5,152 bases of DNA, taken from the NCBI GenBank assembly GCA_944391545.1, contig CALXTZ010000092.1, forward strand, positions 1 through 5,152. Direction: 5' to 3'. The notes beneath the pieces are model-generated. The model saw nothing but the letters and a program-made list of their open reading frames with translations. It made no database searches and was not told the origin of the DNA. The position numbers and the translations under genes are program-made. This DNA is from an uncultured Alphaproteobacteria bacterium. Its GTDB lineage: Bacteria > Pseudomonadota > Alphaproteobacteria > CAAHEQ01 > UBA3637. Below, piece after piece: positions 1 through 5,152 of this stretch (position 1 is its first letter; each line of letters begins with the position of its first letter).

Positions 1-896
1 AATATTTCTATGCATGTCGCCGCAACGCAGATGATATCACTTGTTATAGGTATGGTCGTAATGCTGGATACTTCTGTGCAAAAGACGGGGAGGCTTGTAT
101 GTACGTGAATGCCTCTTTTGTCCAAACGGGAGGGACATGCGATTCGCAGGTTTGTACGAATATTCTTTCTTCTGCCGGATTGACTTATTGGGGATGGTAT
201 AATAATGGCGGAAGTAAAAATACGTCTTATGGTTCTTGTGATTTTGGCGATAATTTAATATGTGTCCCGGTTAATAATTATGCCACATGGGACTGTTTTA
301 AAAACGGGTACCGATGCGGTTCGGGATGTACGGATCCGCTCAATTGCGGTGCGTGTTCGACAGCCTATTGCATGAACGGGATGACTTATAATGCCCAAAC
401 AGGCTATTGCGAAGATTTAAATACGGGCGTTTATTGTACAACAACGACAGGCGATTATTACCAATCTTGTTATCAAAAGAATGGAGAAAAATGTAATTTT
501 GTTATAGCACAAACAGGTGTTGTTATGGGAGGCTCCTGTACGGATCCCGGTTGTCCCGATGGCATGGTATATGGATATATTTCCAGCGGAGAAAGAGTTT
601 ATGGTTGTATTGATGAAAAAATCGGCAACGAAGGAATGGCTTGTTATTACAATGGAACGTATCAACGCGTTTGTTATTACAACGGTTCTTTGTGCGGCCG
701 TTTCTGTGACTACGACGGGACAAATTGCGGGATGGTTTATTTACCTCAATGTGCTTTAGCCGGCCACTGCCCGCAAACGGGATATGACATGTCTGACGGC
801 TGTACCTGCGACGGAGATACCACGTCCGTTGACGGCATAAATTACTGTTGCCCGGCGGGGCATACGTACATAAACGGCGTGTGTGCAATGACATAA
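1..896 (+). CDS. Cysteine-rich repeat protein, C-terminal part (5' end outside window)
   Basis: I do not recognise a named family. The frame is open from base 3 to the TAA at 894-896, giving 297 visible residues; the ATG at 99 is simply an internal Met, because the same cysteine-rich composition continues upstream of it. I count 33 cysteines (about 11%), with much Tyr, Gly, Asn and Thr and few charged residues. Loose repeats can be seen: a C-(Y/F)-x(1-2)-N-G-x-x-C core begins near bases 294, 468 and 672, with a degenerate copy near 42, often followed by CTDP and by a G-M-x-Y turn (CMNGMTYN, CPDGMVYG). The protein ends with CCPAGHTYINGVC and has no C-terminal membrane anchor or sorting signal. 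Composition and repeats suggest an exported, surface or adhesin-like protein with disulfides; metal binding is an alternative. A signal peptide cannot be checked because the N-terminus is missing. It converges with the hydrogenase gene. Confidence 0.75.
   Translation, partial: YFYACRRNADDITCYRYGRNAGYFCAKDGEACMYVNASFVQTGGTCDSQVCTNILSSAGLTYWGWYNNGGSKNTSYGSCDFGDNLICVPVNNYATWDCFKNGYRCGSGCTDPLNCGACSTAYCMNGMTYNAQTGYCEDLNTGVYCTTTTGDYYQSCYQKNGEKCNFVIAQTGVVMGGSCTDPGCPDGMVYGYISSGERVYGCIDEKIGNEGMACYYNGTYQRVCYYNGSLCGRFCDYDGTNCGMVYLPQCALAGHCPQTGYDMSDGCTCDGDTTSVDGINYCCPAGHTYINGVCAMT
641..685 (+). repeat. Short in-frame direct repeat encoding CYYNG twice
   Basis: TTGTTATTACAA followed by T/C and GG occurs at 641-655 and again at 671-685, offset by 30 bp (10 codons). 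It encodes ACYYNG and VCYYNG. A second in-frame pair, TGTACGGATCC at 327-337 and 537-547 (70 codons apart), encodes CTDP twice. These near-identical DNA words suggest that the gene grew by internal duplication, although most of the repeat units have diverged beyond easy DNA-level recognition. Confidence 0.6.
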
Positions 897-920
897 AAAA
901 AGCCCCGTTCAGGGGCTTTT
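895..920. terminator. Bidirectional rho-independent terminator between converging genes
   Basis: The inverted repeat AAAAGCCCC (898-906) and GGGGCTTTT (912-920) encloses the 5-base loop GTTCA. The T-rich stretch 917-930 follows it on the plus strand, and the A run 895-901 supplies a U tract for minus-strand transcripts. It fills the 26 bp between the stop codons of the cysteine-rich gene (894-896) and the hydrogenase gene (923-925), so it can end both. Confidence 0.9.
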
Positions 921-922
921 CT

Positions 923-2386
923 TTATTTTTGAACAGTGTCTTTAAACGTATTTAAGTCCGGGCTTTCTTCCATTAATTTTCGAGCCCCTTTAACCGCTTC
1001 ATTGACACGACCGGCACATCCGGCAGGACCGCAGGAACACCCGCCCGGGCATGCCATGACTTCGATTAAATTGCCGGGCGCCCCGTTTTTGGCATATGCT
1101 TTTAAAATCCGCATGTTGGCTGCCGTTAATCCGTTGATGGCGACGGGTTTGACTTCCAATTTATCGCCGACAATTGATTGAACGGCGCCGGCCACACCGC
1201 CCGAAAGCGGAAAGCCGCGTCCTTGTTTGGAAGCATCTCGACCTAAATCCGTTTCATCCAGTTCGGACGGATTGATGTCTTTGGCCGTAAATAAAGCGTC
1301 AATTTCTTCAAAAGTCAGCACAAAATCAACCAAGTCGTCCATCATCGCTTCATGGCGTTTGGCAACACACGGGCCGACAAAGAAAGTTGTCGCTTGCGGA
1401 TCTTCTTTTTTAATGATTTCAGCCGTGTAATGCATTGGTGTCCCGGTGCTTGAAACCATCGGCAGGATGTCCGGAATGTGACGCCGGGCAGCTTGATAAT
1501 ACGCCGGACAGCAGGATGTTGTCATGAATTTTTCACCTTTTTCCATCCGTTCGACCAATTCTTCGGCTTCATTTAAAGTCGTGACGTCCGCACCGTGAGC
1601 AACTTCAATAACTTTTGTAAAGCCCAATAATCGCAATGCCGTCGCCACTTGTCCCAACGTTGCATTAAATTGGCCGGCAATGGACGGCGCAACCATCGCA
1701 ACGGATTTTTTGCCTTGAGCAATCGCTTTTAACGCATGAATCATCTGGCTTTTTCCCGTAATCGCACCAAACGGGCAGACTTTCATACATTGGCCGCAAC
1801 GAATACATAAGTCATGATCAATTTCGGCAATGCCTTTTTCGTTTTTGCTGATCGCGCCGACCGGACAAACGTCTTCGCACGGTACAACGATTTTTGTAAT
1901 GGCATGATACGGACAACTCATCGCGCACTTGCCGCAGTTTTTACACTTTGTCGGATCAATTTTAGACCGTCCGTTTTCAAAATAAATCGCGCCGAACGGA
2001 CAGTTATCGGCACATGAACGCGCCAAACAGCCTTGACACACTTCCGTCACGATATATCGAGACGGAACACATTCGTTGCAAGCAATGTCAATAACGGTTA
2101 AGTTGGCATCGCTCGGTTTTTCTTGTTGGAGCGCTTCGTGCGCATATTCACTCAAAGGAATGGCATCGTCGCTTTCTTCAATGGACAGCCCCATGCCGGC
2201 GATAGCCCGATCTCGTGCCACAGCCCGTTCTTTGTAAACGCAGCAACGGACGGTATCTACGTCTTTCGGACGCATTTCAACGGGCAGGCGGTTAGCGCCT
2301 TTTTCAAAGTCATTGTTATAAAACGCTTTTGCTAAACGGACGAGTACGTCTTTTTTAAACAAAAGGGCACGGTTTTCATCTTTCAT
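923..2386 (-). CDS. hydA: Monomeric [FeFe] hydrogenase, group B type
   Basis: A 487-residue, probably cytoplasmic enzyme that interconverts protons and H2 with low-potential electrons, most likely from ferredoxin. All three H-cluster signatures are present: L1 TTSCCPAY (289-296, Cys292 and Cys293), L2 GPCVAKRHE (Cys340, Lys343, Glu346) and L3 EVMACPGGC (Cys446, Cys450). TTSCCPAY, the GPCVAKRHE form of L2 and the N-terminal RCCVYKERA segment match what I know of group B (B1/B3) enzymes, rather than the TSCCPGW form of group A. The ferredoxin region has Cys117-120-125-129 and Cys148-151-154-158, then an incomplete half (Cys170, Cys174) and Cys194-197-200-204; Cys103 and Cys106 lie just before it. 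There is no signal peptide, transmembrane segment or NADH-binding domain. I chose the ATG at 2384-2386 because AAGGAG lies 8 bases upstream; reading further upstream gives only an out-of-frame copy of rex. It follows rex by 16 bp. The maturases HydE, HydF and HydG are not in the window. Confidence 0.93.
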   Translation of the reverse strand: MKDENRALLFKKDVLVRLAKAFYNNDFEKGANRLPVEMRPKDVDTVRCCVYKERAVARDRAIAGMGLSIEESDDAIPLSEYAHEALQQEKPSDANLTVIDIACNECVPSRYIVTEVCQGCLARSCADNCPFGAIYFENGRSKIDPTKCKNCGKCAMSCPYHAITKIVVPCEDVCPVGAISKNEKGIAEIDHDLCIRCGQCMKVCPFGAITGKSQMIHALKAIAQGKKSVAMVAPSIAGQFNATLGQVATALRLLGFTKVIEVAHGADVTTLNEAEELVERMEKGEKFMTTSCCPAYYQAARRHIPDILPMVSSTGTPMHYTAEIIKKEDPQATTFFVGPCVAKRHEAMMDDLVDFVLTFEEIDALFTAKDINPSELDETDLGRDASKQGRGFPLSGGVAGAVQSIVGDKLEVKPVAINGLTAANMRILKAYAKNGAPGNLIEVMACPGGCSCGPAGCAGRVNEAVKGARKLMEESPDLNTFKDTVQK

Positions 2387-2394
2387 CAAAAAAA

Positions 2395-2400
2395 CTCCTT
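2395..2400 (-). promoter_or_regulatory. Strong ribosome binding site that fixes the hydrogenase start
   Basis: Read on the minus strand, AAGGAG lies 8 bases before the ATG at 2384-2386. It sits in the 16-bp gap after the rex stop codon. It is the best Shine-Dalgarno sequence in the window and rules out the longer open frame that runs back to 2728 across rex. Confidence 0.85.
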
Positions 2401-2402
2401 TT

Positions 2403-3044
2403 TTATTGTTGTTGATTGTGCTTGATTTTGGCACATAATTCAGCCAACCCGGCGGATAAATCTTCTCGTTGCAAGGCAACATGTGCCGGTACGTGAAGTT
2501 TTGCCCGGGTAAAATTCCAAATAGCCCGCACGGGGCATTGAACGACGGCATCTGCTGTTTTTTGCGCCACTTCTGACGGTGTGGCCAAAACCACGATGTC
2601 AATTTTTTTCTTGGCGGCAAAAGACGCAAATTGAGCCCAGTCATGAACGGGAACGCCGTGAATGCTTTGCCCGATTTTGGCTTTGTCCGTATCAAACGCA
2701 CCGATAAAGTTAATCCCCGTAAAACCATGATAGCCCAATAAAGCGGATCCTAAATTCCCGACGCCGATTAAAACGGCAGCATACGGTTTGTGCCAATCTA
2801 AAAAAGTTTGAATGGCGTCAATGGTCCCGTCCACCTGATATCCAGCCCGTTTTTTGGTCGGCGGATCGACCAGTTGCAAATCTTTTTTAACGACAACGGG
2901 CAATAATCCCATTTCTTTGGCTAAATCCGACGAGGTGACAATCAATACGCCCTTGTTCTTGTAGTCAATCAGGCGATTGAGATACAATGGCAAACGGCGA
3001 ATGGATGGAACTTTTCCAAGTCTTTTTTTTATCGTTTCTATCAT
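2403..3044 (-). CDS. rex: Redox-sensing transcriptional repressor Rex
   Basis: A 213-residue regulator, the normal length for Rex. Rex dimers bind DNA when NAD+ dominates and let go when NADH rises, which derepresses fermentation and hydrogen genes. The N-terminal winged helix-turn-helix (about 1-58) carries the family's RRLPLYLNRL opening and a VKKDL recognition segment (52-56). The Rossmann NAD(H) domain follows, with GVGNLG (94-99), AFDTD (116-120), KIGQSIHGVPV (123-133) and IWNFTRAKLHVP (175-186). The usual SYFGxFGxRGxGY stretch after VRKDL is replaced by QLVDPPTKKRAGY, so operator preference may differ. The ATG at 3042-3044 places the RLPLYL motif where Rex proteins normally have it, but no good Shine-Dalgarno precedes it. 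It is probably co-transcribed with the hydrogenase and may regulate itself and that gene. Confidence 0.92.
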   Translation of the reverse strand: MIETIKKRLGKVPSIRRLPLYLNRLIDYKNKGVLIVTSSDLAKEMGLLPVVVKKDLQLVDPPTKKRAGYQVDGTIDAIQTFLDWHKPYAAVLIGVGNLGSALLGYHGFTGINFIGAFDTDKAKIGQSIHGVPVHDWAQFASFAAKKKIDIVVLATPSEVAQKTADAVVQCPVRAIWNFTRAKLHVPAHVALQREDLSAGLAELCAKIKHNQQQ

Positions 3045-3076
3045 GATTATTAACTGATCGGATATTTATTTATCTT

Positions 3077-3104
3077 AATATACCTGAATATGTGGAAAAG
3101 TCAA
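3077..3104 (-). promoter_or_regulatory. Probable sigma70-type promoter for rex-hydrogenase
   Basis: Read on the minus strand, TTGACT (complement of 3099-3104) and TATATT (complement of 3077-3082) are separated by 16 bp; each matches the consensus at 5 of 6 positions. The start of transcription would fall near 3070, leaving a leader of about 25 bases before the rex ATG. The -35 box begins 8 bp past the stop codon of the transporter gene. A small inverted repeat, GATA-N6-TATC (3061-3074), spans the predicted start and could be part of an operator, but its arms are only 4 bp. Confidence 0.6.
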
Positions 3105-3112
3105 GAAAAATC

Positions 3113-3991
3113 TTATGCGGACGGTTCCTGGTGAATAAAGGTTTCCGAATTCGGAATGGCCTGGTTAATTTCTTTTTCCAACAACGAGCACACGGCGTGC
3201 GTTTCTTCCAAAGATAACCCTTCTTTCATATGCGCGTTAAATTGAATGAATTTCCGCAAGCCGGCATTGCGGGTTCTTAAATCATGAATGCACATAATTT
3301 CGGTATGGCTGCGGGCTAATTTTTTAATTTGATCCCGTTCTTCTTTTGATAATTCCCGATCCATCAGAATTTGAGATGCTTTTAAAATAACGCTGCCGGC
3401 GGTCAGGAGCAAATAAACGGCAACGCCGACGGCAAATACGGAATCAACCCATGTCAGCCCGAGCGTATAGGAAAAAATCATTGCCGTAATAACGCCGACA
3501 TTCATTAAAATATCGCCGGTGTAATGAGCGCTGTCGGCATGAATGGAGACGGAATGTGTTTTCCGAATGACAAATCTTTGAAACGAAATCAAAATGAACG
3601 TCATTAAAATGGAAAAAGCCATCACTCCCAAACCGAGATCTAATCGTTCCAGCGGTTGCGGATTTCGGATATGTCCCCACGTTTCGTATAACAGGAAAAG
3701 CGCGGAGCCGCCGATGATAAAGCCTTGCGTTAAACCGCCCAAAGCTTCTGCTTTGCCATGCCCGAATCGATGATCTTTGTCAGCCGGAATCAAGGATTGT
3801 CGAACGGCAATCAAATTAACGACGGAAGCCAATAAATCCAATCCGGAATCCATTAAACTTGATAAAATAGCCAAAGAATTTGTGTAGAAAAAAGATATCA
3901 GCTTAACGCCGATCAACAGCAGCGCCGTTGCGACGGAAAAATAACTGGCAAGCCGCATCAGGCTTTCATTTTTCAAGTTCCCTTTTGACAT
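3113..3991 (-). CDS. fieF: FieF-like cation diffusion facilitator (Fe2+/Zn2+ efflux)
   Basis: A 292-residue inner-membrane antiporter of the cation diffusion facilitator family, expected to export divalent metals such as Fe2+ and Zn2+ in exchange for protons. About six hydrophobic helices are visible (roughly 14-34, 38-60, 85-103, 118-137, 159-180 and 183-205), followed by a cytoplasmic metal-binding domain. Compared with my memory of E. coli FieF/YiiP (300 residues), the transport site is intact: Asp48, Asp52, His156 and Asp160, the D-D/H-D set. The loop site is also kept: Asp71, His74 and His78 in PADKDHRFGHGKAE. In the C-terminal site His236, His265 and His287 remain, but the equivalent of His248 is Asn252 and that of Asp285 is Glu289. 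The ATG at 3989-3991 fits the family's N-terminus; its ribosome site is weak. No terminator separates it from rex, 68 bp downstream. It is transcribed divergently from the J-protein gene. Confidence 0.93.
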   Translation of the reverse strand: MSKGNLKNESLMRLASYFSVATALLLIGVKLISFFYTNSLAILSSLMDSGLDLLASVVNLIAVRQSLIPADKDHRFGHGKAEALGGLTQGFIIGGSALFLLYETWGHIRNPQPLERLDLGLGVMAFSILMTFILISFQRFVIRKTHSVSIHADSAHYTGDILMNVGVITAMIFSYTLGLTWVDSVFAVGVAVYLLLTAGSVILKASQILMDRELSKEERDQIKKLARSHTEIMCIHDLRTRNAGLRKFIQFNAHMKEGLSLEETHAVCSLLEKEINQAIPNSETFIHQEPSA

Positions 3992-4013
3992 GATTTTTCT
4001 TTTATACTATTTT
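3985..4013 (+). promoter_or_regulatory. Possible sigma70-type promoter for the J-protein gene
   Basis: TTGACA (3985-3990, a perfect -35) and TATTTT (4008-4013, 4 of 6 matches) are 17 bp apart on the plus strand. Transcription would start near 4020, about 64 bases before the ATG at 4084. The -35 box overlaps the start codon of the divergent transporter gene, so use of the two genes could interfere. Part of the match may be chance, because TTGACA is also coding sequence on the other strand. Confidence 0.35.
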
Positions 4014-4083
4014 TTATCGAAAAGCCATAGCTTTTTTTGAAAATCTGTCTTATATATTAAGAAAATATGTAAATGAGGAAAAA

Positions 4084-5066
4084 ATGGCGGATTTATATCA
4101 AACGTTAGGCGTTTCTAAAACTGCAACGGCTGCGGAAATTAAAAGGCGTACCATAAAATTGCGCGAACATGCCATCCGGATGTGGCTAAAAATGATCCGA
4201 AAGCAGCGGATAAATTTAAGGAAGCATCTTGTGCATATGAAATCTTATCGGATGAAAAAAAACGGCGCCAATATGATGCCGGAGAAATTGATGAACAAGG
4301 CAAACCGCGCGGATTTGCGGGTGCTTACGGCAACGCGGGTGGCGCTTACGGCGGCAATCCGTTCGGCAGCGGCTTTCCGGGCGGGCGGACTTATACGTAT
4401 CGAACCGGCGGAACCGGCGGTGAACAGTTTCAGGATTTCGATTTAAACGACATTTTTTCAATGTTCGGCGGCGGCATGAGCGGGGCCGGTATGGGGAGCG
4501 GCAATCCGTTCAGTGGTTTTGCCGGTGCCGGACGACATCAAAGTTATGCAGCGCCAGGTCAGGATATTTCTTATGAACTGACGATATCGTTTAAATTGGC
4601 GGCAACGGGCGGAGAAACTTCTGTTCGATTGAGTTCCGGAAAGCAGATGAAAGTCAAAATTCCGGCCGGTATCAAAGACGGAGCAACGTTGCGTTTGAAA
4701 GGACAGGGCGGAGCCGGGCAGGCAGGCGGTTCGAACGGTGACGCTTTGATTAAAATTCATGTGGCATCGGATGCTGTTTTTACAAGGGACGGCGACGATG
4801 TTTTGATGAACTTGCCGGTGACTTTAAAGGAAGCCGTTCTGGGCGCCAAAGTGACTATTCCGACGTTGACCGGGAAAGTGGCCTTAACGGTTCCGGCCAA
4901 TATCAGTTCGGGAAAAATACTGCGCTTAAAAGGCAAAGGAATTGCCGGAAAAGGGGATTTGTTGGTGAAAATCCAAATTGTTCTGCCGGAAAAACCGGAC
5001 AGCGCTTTGGAAGAATTTGTCAAATCATGGCATGCGAAAAGTCAGGATCCTCGCCCGCATTTTTGA
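4084..5066 (+). pseudogene. Class II J-protein (CbpA/DnaJ-like co-chaperone), frameshifted in the J domain
   Basis: J-proteins deliver unfolded clients to DnaK (Hsp70) and trigger its ATPase. Reading starts at ATG 4084 after GAGGA (4075-4079) and gives MADLYQTLGVSKTATAAEIK, J-domain helix I. At the A run 4141-4144 the family match moves to the next frame, which continues from 4143 as KAYHKIARTCHPDVAKN and is open to the TGA at 5064-5066. Restoring one A would give about 327 residues: J domain 1-67 with HPD at 31-33 and YEILSDEKKRRQYD at its end, a Gly/Phe-rich linker (about 75-150) with the motif DLNDIFSMFGGG, then two C-terminal substrate-binding domains (from about 158 to the end). There is no CxxCxGxG zinc finger, so it is CbpA-like rather than DnaJ proper; E. 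coli CbpA has 306 residues. As the sequence stands, translation from 4084 leaves the chaperone frame, and the GTG at 4182 would give a 294-residue product without HPD. A sequencing or assembly error is a real alternative to a true mutation. No dnaK or grpE is nearby. Confidence 0.85.
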
Positions 5067-5082
5067 TCAATGAGTAAGAAAG

Positions 5083-5111
5083 ACACCTCGCGATGAACGG
5101 GGTGTTTTTTT
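5083..5111 (+). terminator. Rho-independent terminator after the J-protein gene
   Basis: ACACCTCG (5083-5090) pairs with CGGGGTGT (5098-5105) over 8 bp, with one T-G wobble, around the 7-base loop CGATGAA. An uninterrupted T tract runs from 5105 to 5111. It starts 17 bp after the stop codon at 5064-5066. Confidence 0.85.
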
Positions 5112-5116
5112 ATGGG

Positions 5117-5146
5117 AAGAGAGGAAATAAGAGGTCCTCTTTTTTT
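5117..5146 (+). terminator. Second possible hairpin terminator near the window edge
   Basis: AGAGGA (5120-5125) can pair with TCCTCT (5135-5140) around a 9-base loop, and A-T and G-T pairs extend the stem outward. A T tract covers 5140-5146. It could be a backup terminator for the J-protein gene or part of the border of the next gene beyond the window. Being purine-rich on one arm and pyrimidine-rich on the other, it may be partly chance. Confidence 0.4.
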
Positions 5147-5152
5147 ATGAAG

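Noticed and set aside
99..101. ATG at 99 as the true start of the cysteine-rich protein.
   Set aside because: The frame is open back to base 3, and the 32 upstream residues have the same Cys/Tyr/Gly-rich character; no Shine-Dalgarno fits.
641..682. TTGTTATTACAA at 641 and 671 as Rex-like operator sites.
   Set aside because: Both are inside the convergent cysteine-rich gene, lack the TTAA/CACAA-type arms, and simply encode the repeated CYYNG peptide.
417..894. Open frames on the minus strand opposite the cysteine-rich gene.
   Set aside because: Their translations match no family and have no ribosome binding site; the plus-strand frame explains the composition and continues to the window start.
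2387..2728. A 114-residue N-terminal extension of the hydrogenase (frame open back to 2728).
   Set aside because: It lies wholly over rex in another frame, has no hydrogenase-like sequence, and the strong AAGGAG 8 bases before the ATG at 2384-2386 marks the real start.
4020..4038. Hairpin plus T tract between the divergent genes read as a terminator.
   Set aside because: The stem has only two G-C pairs and no gene on the plus strand ends upstream of it.
4037..4060. Heat-shock (sigma32) or sigma70 promoter using TTGAAA (4037-4042) with TATATT (4053-4058).
   Set aside because: The spacer is only 10 bp, too short for either factor.
4138..4150. Programmed ribosomal frameshifting or transcriptional slippage in the J-protein gene.
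   Set aside because: The sequence ATT AAA AGG offers no X-XXY-YYZ heptamer, slipping the AAA codon back would place it on TAA, and four As are too few for polymerase slippage. J-proteins are not known to use frameshifting.
1..5152. tRNA or rRNA genes, CRISPR array, insertion sequence, attachment site, riboswitch.
   Set aside because: No cloverleaf, repeat-spacer pattern, transposase sequence, flanking inverted repeats or long structured leader could be seen by eye; all gene-free gaps are shorter than 100 bp.

Overview
The window most likely comes from an uncultured, anaerobic or fermentative alphaproteobacterium of roughly mid-40s percent G+C, perhaps host-gut associated. The evidence is indirect. 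The cation transporter and the J-protein carry signatures I associate with Alphaproteobacteria (PADKDHRFGHGKAEAL in the transporter, YDAGEIDEQGKPRGF after the J domain). An oxygen-sensitive [FeFe] hydrogenase beside a Rex-type redox regulator points to anaerobic metabolism. Low-complexity, Cys/Tyr/Gly/Asn-rich exported-looking proteins such as the one at the left edge are, from memory, common in gut alphaproteobacterial metagenome bins. No rRNA or other taxonomic marker is present.

Layout. (1) 1-896, plus strand: the C-terminal 297 residues of a cysteine-rich repeat protein whose start lies outside the window. (2) 895-920: a compact bidirectional terminator between two converging genes. (3) 923-3044, minus strand: rex followed 16 bp later by a group B-type monomeric [FeFe] hydrogenase, probably one operon, with a good sigma70-like promoter at 3077-3104. 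(4) 3113-3991, minus strand: a FieF-like cation diffusion facilitator ending 68 bp before rex with no terminator between, so read-through into rex-hydrogenase is possible. (5) 3992-4083: a divergent intergenic region. (6) 4084-5066, plus strand: a class II J-protein (CbpA/DnaJ-like, no zinc finger) whose J domain is broken by an apparent one-base deletion in an A run at 4141-4144. (7) 5067-5152: one clear terminator and a second possible hairpin terminator.

How the genes fit together: Rex proteins sense the NADH/NAD+ ratio and in many anaerobes repress fermentation and hydrogen genes, so rex-hydrogenase reads as a self-contained module that would release H2 synthesis when NADH accumulates. 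The iron/zinc efflux pump upstream may be linked through iron homeostasis, but that is inference. The J-protein and the cysteine-rich protein have no evident functional link to this module.

I do not see a defence system, mobile element, CRISPR array, tRNA or rRNA. The observations most worth a second look are the frameshifted J-protein, the cysteine-rich repeat protein, the incomplete second ferredoxin domain and extra cysteines of the hydrogenase, and the divergent DNA-binding segment of Rex. None is strong evidence for an undescribed system.
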